From NCBI GenBank assembly GCA_026826555.1, contig JAKSZT010054001.1, forward strand, positions 1,056,151 to 1,120,150: a stretch of DNA of 64,000 bases. Reading direction: 5' to 3'. The translations under genes were made by a program, and so were the position numbers. Of the stretch, positions 47,935 to 60,129 are shown one piece after another. Source of the stretch: Tolypeutes matacus. Its lineage: Eukaryota > Chordata > Mammalia > Cingulata > Chlamyphoridae. Every line of letters starts with the position of its first letter. Within the stretch, counting starts at the first letter, position 1. The notes under the pieces are model-generated. The model was not told where the DNA came from, did not search any database, and saw nothing but the letters and a program-made list of their open reading frames with translations.

Positions 47935-48338
47935 CAAAGGTGGATGAGAATTGTGGTTAATAGTACAAATGCAAGAACATCCTTCTGTGAACTAGAATGG
48001 ATGTATGTCACTATTGCACAGTGGTGGGAATGTGGAGAAGCATGGGAAAAATACAATTAATGTAACCTATGGACTATAATTAACAGCAATACTGTAATAT
48101 TCTTACATCATTGCCAAAGATGTACTGTGTTAATAATAAGGGGCTATGGAAAAATATGCCAAATGTATGCTATGGACCATAGTCTGATATTATCTCATAA
48201 TCTGTAACAAATGTTCCACAACAGTGTGGTGTGTTGGTGAAAGAGTGTTGTATGGGAATCCCACACATTTGCATGGTTGTTTTGTAAGTTCCCAACTTCT
48301 GTAATAAAAATATATTTTAAAAAACAATAGAGAGCATC
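47935..48338 (+). mobile_element. Younger L1 3'-end insertion with 15-bp target duplication
   Basis: The 15-base word aaaaattaataataa occurs at 47920-47934 and 48339-48353. The inserted DNA ends in 'gtatgggaatcccacacatt', 'ttctgtaataaaaatatatt' and an A-rich tail, the lineage-type LINE 3' end also seen reversed at 11.2 kb. Confidence 0.85.
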
Positions 48339-49189
48339 AAAAATTAATAATAAAGTCTAGTGGAATTATAAAGGAGTGAATTATAACAATGACATAAAAC
48401 ATGAGGACAGTATACAGAGTTAAATATTTCTAATATATTCATATCCTTTTTGGAATAAGAGTAAATTTTTTTAATTAACTTTAGACTTTGATAAGTTAAT
48501 AATGCATATTATGATTCCCAGGGTAATCACTGAAAGAAGAGAAACAGAGACTATAACTACAAAAAAGGTTTAGAGAAAAAGAATAGGATAATGATATATA
48601 ATATATATTCCGTTAATCAAAAAATGTAAGAAGGGAGAGAACAATGGCATAGAATATGTGGGGTAAATGGGGAAAAAAGTGAAATTGTATGTTAGAATAC
48701 AAATATATCAATAATTGTATTTTAATTTGGAGGTACTGAATGATTCAAATAGAAGATGGATAGATGAATGACTAGATTAAAAATAAAATATGTACTGTTA
48801 ATATGTACTGTTAACAAGAGACACATCTGAAGCATAAGAATATAGAGGCAAAAGTGAAAGAATATACATATTTTTACTCTGTAAACATTAATCAAAAGGA
48901 AACTGGTGTAGCTATATTAATATCATGCAAAATAGAATTTATGAAAAAAAGCATTCAACAGTAAGATATACATCTAAAGTGGTATGCACCAAATAACATA
49001 GCTCAGCAAATATATAGAAGCATTTTACATCATGTCAAAGGGAAATAATTAAATACTCAATTACAGAGGGAGATTGTAACATATTTATCTTCCCAGTAAT
49101 TCATAAAATAAGCAGTAAAAGTTTGCAAGAATACAGAAAAAAATCAAGAAAACTTAATAAACATGATCTGGTATGTGTGTATGTATGTA

Positions 49190-50232
49190 TCTAATTTATT
49201 TGGAAGGATAACTGTCCCAGAACAGCCAGAAACACCTTAAAAAGGAAGAACGTAGTTGGAGGACTATCATTTCTGACTTTTAAATCATATTACCTAGCAA
49301 CAGTGGTAAATCAGCATGGTACTGGTATAATGATAGACATATAGACCAAGGGAACCGAATTGATGGTTCAGAAACAGATCCTCACCTCTATAGTCAAGTG
49401 ATTTTTGACAAGCCTGTCAAACGCACCCAGCTGGTTCAGAACAGTTTCTTTAAAAAAAAGAAGTGATGGGAGAACTGGATAGCCATATCCAAAAGAAAGA
49501 GGACCACATCTCATACCTTATACAAAAATTAACTCAAAATGGATCACAGACCTAAATATAAAAGCAAGAACCATAAAACTCCTGGAAGAAAATGTAGAGG
49601 AACATCTTTAAGACCTGGTGGTAGGTGGGGGTTTCTTAAACCTTACACGGAAAGCACAAGCAACAAAAGAAAAAATGGATAAATTGTTTGACTGTGGACT
49701 GTGGCTAACAGTGGTGGTATGGTGTTATTGCAACAGTGTCAAGGAGGGCGCTGTGCCAGCGCTGGGGGTCAATGGTGAGGGGGTGGGAAATTTTTTCTTT
49801 TGGACTAGGGAAGGCATTCAGGGGGTTGCTGGGGTGATGGATGCACAGCTCTGTGGTGGGGGTGGGAGCCAATGAATGTGCCCTTTGGATGGATTTTACA
49901 GGGCATGGGACTGTTAAACACAGTGGGCTCTGTGTTAGAGGACGGACTGTGGTTGACGGAGCAGGTGTGGGAGTGTTTTCTCATGGGCTGTGGCAGGTGT
50001 GTAGTGCTGGTGTATGGTGTTGGGGATGCGCATGTTTGGAGAGAAGGTGCTGGGTGTGGTCTGTGTACCATGGGTAGAGGTAGTGGTCTGGTGATGTTCT
50101 TTCATGGTCTGTGGCAAGTGTTCCATGGAAATGTAGGGTTTTGGTGGAGGGGGGATGTGTGGAAGTTCTGCACATCGTGCATGATTGTTTGTGGGCTCAG
50201 AACTTCTCTAATAAAATATGGATATTAAAAAA
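49190..50232 (+). mobile_element. Younger 5'-truncated L1 (ORF2 C-terminus plus 3' UTR)
   Basis: 49200-49690 reads as the conserved ORF2 C-terminal part ('ggtactggtataatgataga', 'atttttgacaagcctgtcaa', 'cttatacaaaaattaactca'). It is followed by a G-rich 3' UTR ending 'tctctaataaaatatggata' and a short A-tail. Frames of 63-118 codons on both strands in 49618-50228 come from the 3' UTR. The 5' junction is not exact. Confidence 0.75.
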
Positions 50233-52261
50233 CTATCCTTACCAGACTAGGAAGGCAAGAAACCTAGCCTGAATAAAAGTTACCTATTAAACTTGGAGAA
50301 GAAATATCATCCTTAATTTTAATAATTAAGAAGTGATGAGAAATGTTACCTTTTTTACTGGGAATAAAACAACCATGATAAACTCCATCATTATTATTTA
50401 ACTGGAATTCTTAACTAGTACAGTGAAGCAAGAAAAACTAAATGGTGTCAGTATTGAAATTTCTCCAATTTCAAAATAAATGTCACTTTTCAAAGTTAAT
50501 TTGATTGTATCCTTATAAATTCCAAAGTAATCTACAGAAAAACTAAAATTTATAAGCAAGTTTGTCAAATCTTCTGCATACAAAATTTATATAAAAAAGA
50601 AATATTTGTAAAGTTAAATAAAAAGTTACTATTCACAGTGGTATCAAAAAATCTATTGCATGGAAATAATTCTTACTAATGGCATGCAAGATTTCTATAG
50701 GGAAAATTATAAAATTTCATTGAGATATATTAGGAATGACTGAGGTAAATGGAAAGATACACTTGGTTCATAGACTGGAAGCCTAAGTATTTTTACAAAA
50801 CACTTAAAATTTATATATATTTTTAAAAAAGCAAAAGAAAAAACATTGATATATAGATTTAATACAATTTTAAGCAAAATCTTAGCAGGATATTTTGTGA
50901 GACAAAGTGCTTCTGAAATTCATATGGTGATACATTTGGTCAACAACAGTTGAAATATTTTTGATACAAGTAAACAAAGATGGGAAGACTTGCTCTAAGT
51001 ACTGAAATGTATTCTATAGAGAAAATAATCAATACACTATAGTAATTACATAGATATAGACAAATACCTAAGTTGACAGAGAGCAACACAAATATAACTC
51101 CTTAGTATACAACAGAAGGAACACCCCAGATGGTGGGAAAAGAACAGTCTTCTCAAGAAGTGATGCCAGCAGAATTTGGTATCCATTTAAAAAATAAAGT
51201 ATAATGCTACTTTGTATTACCATACATAAAAAAAAAAAATTCTAAGTCATTAAAGCCCTACAACTTTTAGAGAAGAAAATAAGAGAATATTTTCATGCCT
51301 TTGGGTAGAGCAAGACTTCTTAGTGTTAACCATAAAGAAGAAAAGATTGATAAATTTAACAACACTGACTCTAAGGAACTGGAAAGATAAGCCATGGAAT
51401 CAGGGAGGGCATTTGCAAAACATAAAACTGACTGGAGCACTATTCAGAATACACAGAGAATTCCTACCTAGGAATGAAACAAAAAGGCTGACCACTCAAA
51501 AGAAAAATGGACAAAGCACTTGGAAAGGCATTTTACTCAGAAGGAAATCCAAATGCCTAATAATCTTGAAAAAAGATGTTTGATCTCAACAGTTATCTGG
51601 GAAATGCAATGAGACACATGACTACCAGGTCACAAATTTAGAAGTCTGTTAAAAGCAGGTATGCCAAACTTATGACTCAGCAATTCCACCTATTTATATG
51701 CCCTATACAAATGCATGAATAATTGTAAAAGGAGTATGTAAAAAATATTCATAGCAGGAATGTGTATATTTGCCAAGAATTAAACCAACATAAATAGCTA
51801 CCAATATAACAATGGGTTAAAAAAATGTGGAATATTCATATAATGGAAAATTATAAAGCAATAAAAATAGTTAGCTAGCACCCAAAAGACAGTTAAATAC
51901 TATAAGCAATATTGCAAGAAAAAGACCAAAAATAGATAGTTTTAGTGTGTTTAGTATGTAGTTTTATCTTTTTTTAATAGAAAATTCAAAACTATGTAAA
52001 ATTTTAAAAACCAATAATATTAAACTGCATTGTTTAAGGATTTGCCTTTATAGGTAAATCTGTAAAGGAAAGGAGTAATCTCTGGCGGAGAGGAAGGGGG
52101 CTGCCAACTAGACACATGGGGCTTCGTGGGTCCTGGCAATGTTCTAGCCCTTCTGGGTGGTGGCTACACAGGAGCTCATTTTATAAATACTTACCAAACC
52201 ATTAATGTAAGTTGCATGCCCATTTCTCTGTGTACGTTACATTTCATAATTAAAAGAATTG

Positions 52262-52325
52262 GAAATATTGAAAAAAAGGAGAAAGGGAAGGGCAGAAGAA
52301 TGAAGGGAGGGAGGGAAGAAAGGCG
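52262..52325. repeat. Purine-rich (GA/GGAA) low-complexity tract
   Basis: Almost continuous G and A on the plus strand. It follows the L1 3' end directly. Confidence 0.85.
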
Positions 52326-52329
52326 ATGG

Positions 52330-52620
52330 AAGTAAATACTCTGGGCTAAAAGTGAGAACTTTGTTGAGAAGGGTTATGAGCTAAACCGTGAAGTGTGAAT
52401 TAGATTTGCTTAAACAGAAATGTCAGCAAGGCTGTTCCAGACAAAGGGAAGGGCCTAGAGGTAGGAAGCTTAAGGAATTTTCCAGGATCAGAAACGAGAT
52501 GAATCCGTTAGGCAGCAATGTTATAATTGGAGAGCAATGAGAAAGACAACTCAAAGGTGGGTCAGGACTAAATCAGGTGGGGCTTTAAAAGCCAAAACGA
52601 AAATCAGGTCTTGACAGCTG
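52330..52620 (-). mobile_element. L2 LINE, antisense
   Basis: 'gctgttccagacaaagggaa', 'gggcctagaggtaggaagct' and 'ggtggggctttaaaagccaa' are antisense L2. Confidence 0.65.
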
Positions 52621-53023
52621 GATACCTAGAGACAGGGAACATGTCTGCATTTCACTAACTTTTGTCCCCGCACGCTCCTCAAAATAGAGGCAAACTACAC
52701 GTTTATGTGTGGCACTTCCTGGAAATTTTATAATCTTTCTCCCTGATTTTAACTGAATCTATAGCAGAATGGCAGACAAGGAATAACATTTGAGTTAAGT
52801 AAACAGCTGAGTCCCATATGTGTAAAGCTGATAATAACTGTGGTCCCTGTGGGGATTCTGTCATTTGCCCCGCTAAGAGGCTCATCTATTAGGAATAAGC
52901 AAGTCTGGTAAGCCTCCTTACTCTGCAAATGCAGTATTTCAATGACCTTGGACAGGTTCTCCAAGTGAGCAAAGTAGGACAGAAGGGATAGTTTGAATAC
53001 CAAATTCTAAAGTTAATAAAGAG

Positions 53024-53417
53024 GGAAATGGATGTAGCTCAAGCAGTTGGGTACCCACCTACCACACGGGAGGTCCCGGGTTTGGTTCCTGGTGCCTCCT
53101 AAAGAAGACGAGCAAGACAGTGAGCTGGTACGATGGGCTGGCATGGTGAGTTGATGCAACAAGATGATGTAAAAAGATGACACAACTAGATGATGCAATG
53201 AAAGACACAACAAGCAGGGATTAGATGTGGCTCAAGTGATTGGACACCGCCCAAATCAGAGGTCCCGGGTTTGGTTCCTGGTGCCTCCTAAAAAGAAGAT
53301 AAGCAGACACAGAGAGCATACAACGAACAGACACAGCGATCTCAAACAACGGGGCGGGTGGGGGGTGGTGGAAAAATACAAATAAAATCTTTAAAAAAAA
53401 AATCTTTGAAAAAAAAT
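53024..53417 (+). mobile_element. DAS-type dimeric tRNA-derived SINE, sense
   Basis: Two tRNA-derived units occur in tandem. A-box-like 'tagctcaagcagt' and B-box-like 'gggtttggttcct' occur at 53035-53100, and again as 'tggctcaagtgat' and 'gggtttggttcct' at 53229-53281. A tail of 'aataaaatctttaaaaaa' type follows. The 15-base flanks aaagttaataaagag (53009-53023) and aaagttgataaagag (53418-53432) differ at one base. Known DAS SINEs derive from tRNA-Ala. Confidence 0.95.
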
Positions 53418-53432
53418 AAAGTTGATAAAGAG

Positions 53433-54504
53433 TCTTATTGGGAAATATCTTTGGGAAAAGACAAAGAAGATATCAAATACAGTTGGCCTGACAAATCACT
53501 TAAGAAGGCACAGGAGAGTAGTAGGCCACCAGCAAAGTCTTCATTAGCATACTTAGACTTGACATACCCTAGGGAGTTGGTTTCCATGTAAGGTAGAAAG
53601 AGCCCATACTTCTACCAATGTATCTGCGTACACTGGAATAAATTGGTGATGATTAATATCCTGTTTTCTTTACCCACTGGCTTTTAAAAGATGGACCTAA
53701 AGTTACAGCTCAAACAGGAGCTAAAAGAAATTCAAACTAAAGAATTGTTTTAATAAAGATAAAAAAGAAGACAGGAGTCAAAGCATATCTTCAGTAAATC
53801 AGCTGCTTTATTTTAAAAAATTCCTTATAAGAATCTTTTTTTTTTTTTTTTTGCTACGTGTTCTGGAAACCAAGTTTAGTAAAAATAAGAGAGCCACATG
53901 CACCCTAGATGATGAGTTTCTTCTTGCACTGATCCTTCATATTATGGTTTGTCCCCTGTCTACACTAAATTACTGTATATTGATGCAAAATGAAATGGAA
54001 ATTTAAGAAGGATTACTCAGAAAATTTAGGTAAAAAAATAAATTCTCTAGAAACATCCAGATTGAGGCAAACATGTTTTCTATGGTTCATATCATCCTGA
54101 TAATTGCCTTAATTCTCCATTTCGTTTTGCTTCTGTAGACAGCTTAATGCCAGTTAAGATTTTTTGGATCTTGCAGCATAAGAATAAATACTCAATTAAG
54201 CCCTTTTCAGATGAGTCAGAGATAGAGAATCGCTGTAGCTCTAAGTGATGCATGCTCCACACTCCCAACCATTTGCCGGCCTCTTAGTTTTCAGATGCAA
54301 TTGAAACACAGAGGATTCATGAAAATGAGAATTTCTTCCTTACTAAAGTATCAAATTAAAGCCCAGTTGTTGTCTGTAGTGTGGAGTCCAGACTGCTATT
54401 ATCACTATCATTTGCAATGAGTGAAATCAAACCACTACTTGTCAGGCAATGTAGGGGGTTTGGGAGTCAAGGCAAAATGAATTAGTTAATTAACAAATAT
54501 ATAT
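53433..54504. other. Unassigned non-coding DNA, possibly partly conserved
   Basis: No repeat is recognised except a T-run at 53836-53853. The block 54090-54480 looks unique and could be a conserved non-coding element. This is an impression only. Confidence 0.35.
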
Positions 54505-55560
54505 ACATATATGAACTCATTCATTCATCAATTCATTCCACAATTATTTACTGAACCCTTAGGATGTGACAGATGCTACCCTAGGGCTTGGGTTACAGCA
54601 GTGAACAAAGAAGCAGTGACTCCTGACTTCGTGAAGTTTAATATTTGAGTGGGGAGGAGGGAGGCAGACTAAACAGTAGAAATAATAAATAGGTTAAACA
54701 TAGACTGTATGTGAGGGTGAAGAGGGTTTTGGGAAATGACAATGTAGAACAGGCTAATGGGATTAGCGAGTTCTTGGGGAGGGTGGGGAGGGTGAGAAAC
54801 GAGAAAAAGACTATATAAAATGTGCCACATGAACAAAGATTTGAAGAAGGTAAGAGAGAAAAGCACGTGGCTATTTGGGGAAAGAGGGGTTCACACTGCT
54901 AAAACATCCAGAAAAAAGGCCCTAAGGCAGAATCATGTCTGACACATGTGAGGAACAGCAAGGAAGGCAGAGTCTGAAGCACAATGTCAACAAGAGACAG
55001 GATTTAAGAACTGAGAGTTATGTAAGGACCTGGACATTTATTTTGAGTGAGGTGGGAGATATTGGAGAGCTCTGAGCAGAGGAATGATGATCTGACATGT
55101 TTTTAAAGCACCACTCTGGCTACTGTATTGCAAAGAGACTGTAGTAGAAGAGACATGGCAAAGTGAGAACATTTAAGTGGAGGGATATTGCAAGAATCTA
55201 AGTGAGAGATGATGGTGGCTTGGGACAGCATGGCAGCCGTGGGCTAGTGCAGAGTGGCCAAATTATGAATATACTTTGAAGGTTGAGCCAACAAGATTTC
55301 CTGGTACCTGGCTGTTGGATATGAGATTATGAGAGGCATTGAGGGTGACTTCAAAACTTGTGATCTGAGCACCAGAAGAAAGGTATTGCCATCAATTGGA
55401 AAAGAAAGGCTCCAGGCAAAGTTTGGTGGATGTGAGGAGATCAGCTCAGTTTTGGACATGTGAAGTCTGAGATGTCTGTAGAAGCCCAAATACAAATGCA
55501 GAGTGGCAGCTGATTATACAAGTTACAAATGCAAGAGGGTTCTGGACAAGAAATATAAGT
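54505..55560 (-). mobile_element. Long L2 LINE copy, antisense
   Basis: Nearly 1.06 kb of antisense L2 in order: the 3' end 'actcattcattcatcaattc' with 'cagcagtgaacaaagaagca', then 'aaggccctaaggcagaatca', 'gagctctgagcagaggaatg', 'gagagatgatggtggcttgg', 'cagttttggacatgtgaagt'. It is the best preserved L2 in the window. All frames are broken. Confidence 0.88.
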
Positions 55561-55590
55561 TTAGAATTTCGGTGCTTCCCCATCCCTGCC

Positions 55591-56052
55591 TGTGGTAGTT
55601 TGAGGCTTTTATGGACCTTAGAAAATCTTGTTCTTAGGACTAATCCATTCCTGTGGGTGTAAACCTATTATAGATGGGGCCTTCAGTAGGGCATGATCCA
55701 GGGTGGGTCTTAATCCTCTTACTAAATTCCTTTATAAATGAGATGACTATGGAGACAGACAGACAGACAGACAGACATAGAGAGAAACCCACAGAGAAAA
55801 AGCTACATGAGGGGAGAGTGAAAGCCACGAGAGCAAAGCACTGAAATCATCATCACCCGGGATGGAAGAAGCCAGAAGCTGAAGCAAAAAACCAGGAAGA
55901 GGCAGTGACCAGCAGATGTTCCTCGTGCCTGTCTTAAGGGAGAAAGCATCACCTGATGAAGCCTTGACTTGGTGCAACCTAATAAATCCCCATTGTAAAA
56001 GCCACCCCATTTCTGGTATATTGCTTTCAGCAGCTTTTAGCAAACTAAAACA
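55591..56052 (+). mobile_element. Complete solo LTR (MaLR-like family)
   Basis: A 462-base LTR from tgtggtagtttgaggc to …gcaaactaaaaca, with TG…CA ends and a perfect 5-bp target duplication ctgcc (55586-55590 and 56053-56057). It carries an AATAAA poly(A) signal near 55980 and a (ACAG)n run at 55757-55780. It is homologous to the copies at 25.75 and 41.1 kb, sharing 'taatccattcctgtgggtgt'. The 111-codon minus-strand frame inside is not a gene. Confidence 0.92.
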
Positions 56053-56249
56053 CTGCCTGATGGTGGTAGTTCTTCTCAGCATGAGTGCTTCCTCCTTAGC
56101 TTCCTGGGACCCCCACCCCCTAGTTCACATCAAAACTGATCCGTCCTTCATCTCATCTCAACTTTGTAGGGAATAAATTTGATTAAGACTGCTACAGATA
56201 ACAATAACAATAAAAGTAACCATAATAGCCATTATAGAGACTCTACTAC

Positions 56250-56650
56250 TTTCATCAAAACTTGTTTCTTTTCTTTTTGGGGCGCACAGGCTACATTTCC
56301 CAGCATCCCCTGCTGTTAGGTAAAATCATGTGACTGGCTTCTGGACAATGGGATACAAATGTCACATAAAGGATGTTTTCTAAGACTTAAAATAACTCTC
56401 TCACATGTTCTTCCATACACTCTCTCTTTCCTTGTCTGTCAGTTTGTCATAGAGATTTCACTGGACTGTTAAAGATGCTGGGCATTGGCAGAGCCACTAG
56501 CTGGAAAAGAACCTGAAGTTCTGCAAGAGTGCATGGAGCAGAGCTCTCCTGCCAATCTACATTGAACTCTGACTTGAAAGGGAAATAAGCCTTTTTATGA
56601 CAAGCTACTGAAATTATGAAATTGTTTACAGCAGCCTGAATATCTTGCCT
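56250..56650 (+). mobile_element. Ancient LTR-like repeat
   Basis: 'acatttcccagcatcccctg', 'aaaatcatgtgactggcttc' and 'tggacaatgggatacaaatg' match the same old family as 395-790. Confidence 0.6.
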
Positions 56651-56654
56651 AATA

Positions 56655-56790
56655 GATCATTTGAATGTTAAATATGGACCAGGCAGTATTCTAAGCTCTT
56701 GAAATGTAATGCCCTCATTATGCCAACTTTAGTATTCTAAGCTCTTGAAATGTAATGCCCTCATTATGTCAACTTTTATATCTGTCCTTG
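56655..56790 (-). mobile_element. MIR fragment with internal 46-bp tandem duplication
   Basis: 'accaggcagtattctaagct' is the antisense MIR 3' word. The 46-base unit 56685-56730 is repeated at 56731-56776 with one difference. Confidence 0.75.
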
Positions 56791-57229
56791 AAGGCAGCAG
56801 AAAAAACAGAGGGGTGATTTACTGTTTCAAAGCCTGTTTTCAACTTCCTCCAGTTTTGTCTTTCCCTTATACCATTCCCTACCTTTATATGATCTCCTTG
56901 ATGCAATTGCTTTTCTCCTGTTTTTCATCCTGCTTTTGTTGCTAAAGAACAAAGCGGACTTATCCCACTACTGCTGGCCAGTGTCAACAAGAACCTAGTA
57001 GTTGAGTAGCAGAATTCTCATATATATCGGAGAGAACACCTCTGCACATGTGTGTAAAACACACACACACAGGAGTCCATGCCAATATTTCTAATGTTCA
57101 CTGATACTTGCTCTTCGTTTCTTTGCGGCCTAGTTTCCATTCTCACTACTAGGCTGAAATATTCTTACCAGTTTAACTTCAATGGGTAATTTTCAGTCCT
57201 AATTTACCTAATATTTCAAAGTCTTTTAC
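56791..57229. other. Unassigned non-coding DNA
   Basis: Contains a short CA run at 57058-57070. Nothing else recognised. Confidence 0.4.
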
Positions 57230-58130
57230 TCTGAGCTTTTCTTGTCTCTTGTCTTCTGTGACATTACTCTTTTTTCCAGGCTCATTTTTGGCATCTCCAT
57301 ATAGCTCTTCTTTATCTCTTTACCCCTGAAATGTTGCCTGATCACTGGTTCTTTTCTCTAGATACACTTTCTTTGGCTACAGGTAGAAATTTATGAGCTG
57401 ATAACTTCCAAATCTAGATTTGAACACATCTTTCTCTCTTCAGCTCTACATTAATATTTCCAGTTGTGACAGGGCATCTCCAACTTAATGTTTGTTTTGA
57501 AAGCACTTCTGACCCCAATCATCAAAACTTAATTCACCATCTTGGCTCCACCAACACAGCCATATCTAGTCCTTCTTCTGTGTGAAGGACTGGTAGTTTA
57601 AACACACAATTAATATTTGTTGATGGAGACCACCTTTCACCTAATCTCTCACCTTTCATACTTGGTTTATCACAAAGCCCTATTAGTCCTAAATATCTTA
57701 TCAATCTGTTTCTGTCCATTCACATAGTTACAACTATAGCTCAAAACTCCATTTTTGGCCTAGAATGGCATTAACCTCCCAAACAATATCTCTGACAAAA
57801 ATTGCACTTATATCCAAATTATCTTTCACCTAACTACCCAAGTCATTGTAAAAAAATAACATCATAATAAACTTTGGAAGGATTTTCAAACTTTCCAAGC
57901 TCAAGTATCTCCCAAGTAACACCAGAATTGAAAACTTGCCTCCTTCCCAACAGAGCATTTGTTTTAAACTTCAGTCCTAGGACCTGACCTCCTGTTTGAC
58001 TCAAGATCCACTTCCTGTGACTTGCTCATTAGACAGTCCTATTGGGTTTGCCTCATCTTCTGCGATTCTGTGTACCTTCCCAACCATGCCCTATCCATCT
58101 TCTGGAACATTTTCATTTCTCTCTCCTATA
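57230..58130 (+). mobile_element. L2-type LINE, ORF2 3' part
   Basis: 'gagctgataacttccaaatc' resembles the L2 reverse transcriptase word around the YADD-like site, followed by 'cagctctacattaatatttc' and 'ttctgaccccaatcatcaaa'. All frames are broken. Confidence 0.65.
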
Positions 58131-58319
58131 ACCAACTTATTTGTTTTCAAATAAGCTTATGTAAAACAAAAGGCTAGGAACCTTTGTACCCATTTATTCC
58201 ATGAATGTTATTTTCCATAACACTATGGATATTACCTTGACTTGTCTCTGTGTTCCTGAACAGCTCTTTGAAAATGTATAGTAGTGAGCTTTCAATCCTG
58301 AAACCCTCAGATTCTAGAA

Positions 58320-59830
58320 CTACCTGGTGTATCATTTAATGCTGTGGACCATGTTCTCTTTATTACTTTTTTATTCCCTCATCTGCAGTGGCGCTGCCAG
58401 AATTGGCTCTCTTCTCAGTCCTCTAAATCCTATAATCTCTACTACTCCCCTTTGGTCTGCCTATCTACCTAACTATCCTGTTCTCTGTCTATCCACAGTC
58501 ACCCATCCTTCTCTTGATTTATCTACTGAATACTTTTCCCATCCATTAAATGTGTCTATTCCCCAAGGTTCAGTTTTGAGTTCCCTTACCTTCTTTCTAA
58601 TCTCTCCTTAAAACAACAGTTCTCATCTAAGGTGCTGAGGCACAGTAGTTGTCACAGATAAATTATTCACAGTAAGTTAGCAATATCTGAGAGTGATTTA
58701 TTTTCCTAATAAATTAGAAAATTAGTATTATTTTTATAGCAATGCCCATGTTCTTCACTTCCATGCATATAGGCTTTTTTTTTTTGAGAAAAATGGTTTT
58801 AGCAAAAGGAACCAGACATTATAATGCATATCAATTCTCACGTGTCAAATGCTCCATAATAGTGGGTACTTTGTTGGTGTTCACCAGCATATGCCTAATG
58901 TACAGGAGGCTGTCTGGCAGTGTCTCAATAAGGATTTAAGTTTGAGTGAGTGTCTTTAACAATACAAGAACAATCATCTGAGAAAACTCATCTGCCTTTA
59001 CAGTTTTGATGACTCCATTAGGATAGATGACACATCTTCATTTCCTGACCTCTCTCTTAAATTTCCCTCCAACTATTGTAGCCAACCATTGACTAGAGCT
59101 TTCTCCTTGGATGCCATGTAGTCACTTCAAATTGAACATGTCTAAAAGTAAACACATTGTCTTCCAAAATTAGTTCAACCTATTATTTTTCCTATAATCA
59201 AGTCTTGAACATTTGGAGCCATCTTAGATTATTCTTTCTTTCTCACTCCTATATATAATCAGTAACCAAGGCCAAACATTTCTTCCTTCATTGAAGTTCT
59301 AAACCTTTTCCCCATCACTACTGCCACCAGCCTAATTTGTTTTGGTCAGTTTTTTATTCATTCTGCATTTTAAAACTGGACCTGTTTTCTTAAAAATGCC
59401 ACCCTCAACTCATTACCTAAAAAATACTTTTTTAATGTCCACAAACTCATCTAACTTTAAAATAGTATCTCATCCCCATTTTTCTACCCACATTATCTGC
59501 TCTAGTCACATAAGTCTCTTCTTAGCTCTTGTAAAGTGACATTTATGGTCCTGCCTCCATATGCTGCTCATATCATTTATCCAACCCCAGAATATCATCT
59601 CCTTTTCTCTGTACACATCTGGGACCTGGGCACCCCTTAAGGCCCATGCCAAATTTTGCCAACTTCATGAACCCTAAATCTGATCACCTCAACTCCAAGA
59701 AACAGCAATTCTCTTTGTACTAGTGGCCCACAAGTCTTCCTTTCTTAATACCCTCATGTTTAATCACACCACATGGAACTTTCTCTAGTGTTCTTTGAAT
59801 TCCTGCCTGTGGATTTAGGTCTTTCCAATG
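58320..59830 (+). mobile_element. Second L2 LINE copy, sense, with an unassigned insert
   Basis: 58320-58615 is upstream L2 reverse transcriptase ('ttccccaaggttcagttttg'). 58985-59830 is its continuation ('cacttcaaattgaacatgtc', 'tcttagattattctttcttt'). An unassigned piece separates them (about 58616-58984). Because the first part lies upstream in L2 of what is already present at 57.2-58.1 kb, there are two L2 insertions here. Confidence 0.7.
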
Positions 59831-59859
59831 TGAATGTGAATGCCTGATTAGAGAGAATG

Positions 59860-60065
59860 AAAAACCAACAGGCATTAAGCATCTACAGTATGCTAGTTAT
59901 TCATCATTATTTTAGCGTCCATAATAGTCATGCATGTAGGTATTGTTGTTCTCATTTAATAGACAGGAAATTGAGGCTAAGTATCAGCTAGTGAATGGCT
60001 GTTAAGGCTAGGTACTCTAGAGCCAGCTCCCTTTCTCTCTATCATGGTGCCATGCCTCTTATACA
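59860..60065 (-). mobile_element. MIR SINE, antisense
   Basis: 'atagacaggaaattgaggct', 'aagtatcagctagtgaatgg' and 'tagagccagctccctttctc' follow antisense MIR. Confidence 0.7.
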
Positions 60066-60129
60066 TTTATATCTCCTGAAAAATGTAATATAGTTCAGAG
60101 TACAAAAAATGTGTCAATAAATACATGTT

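Larger units (their letters stand above)
46970..52270 (+). mobile_element. Ancient sense L1 with nested younger insertions
   Basis: Pieces of one old L1 appear in the right order on the plus strand. An ORF1/inter-ORF part spans 47340-47940 ('cagaactgataaaagagtca', 'gaaaataactgccaactttt'). An endonuclease part spans 48790-49150 ('acaagagacacatctgaagc', 'ggtatgcaccaaataacata'). A reverse transcriptase part spans 50240-50800, and an ORF2 C-terminal and 3' UTR part spans 51280-52270 ('ctggcaatgttctagccctt', 'gtggtggctacacagga'-like). Every frame is broken. Younger insertions sit at 47935-48338 and about 49190-50232. Confidence 0.75.

Noticed and set aside
49618..50228. Cluster of frames up to 118 codons on both strands
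   Set aside because: Produced by the G-rich 3' UTR of a truncated L1; ORF2 itself is already broken upstream.
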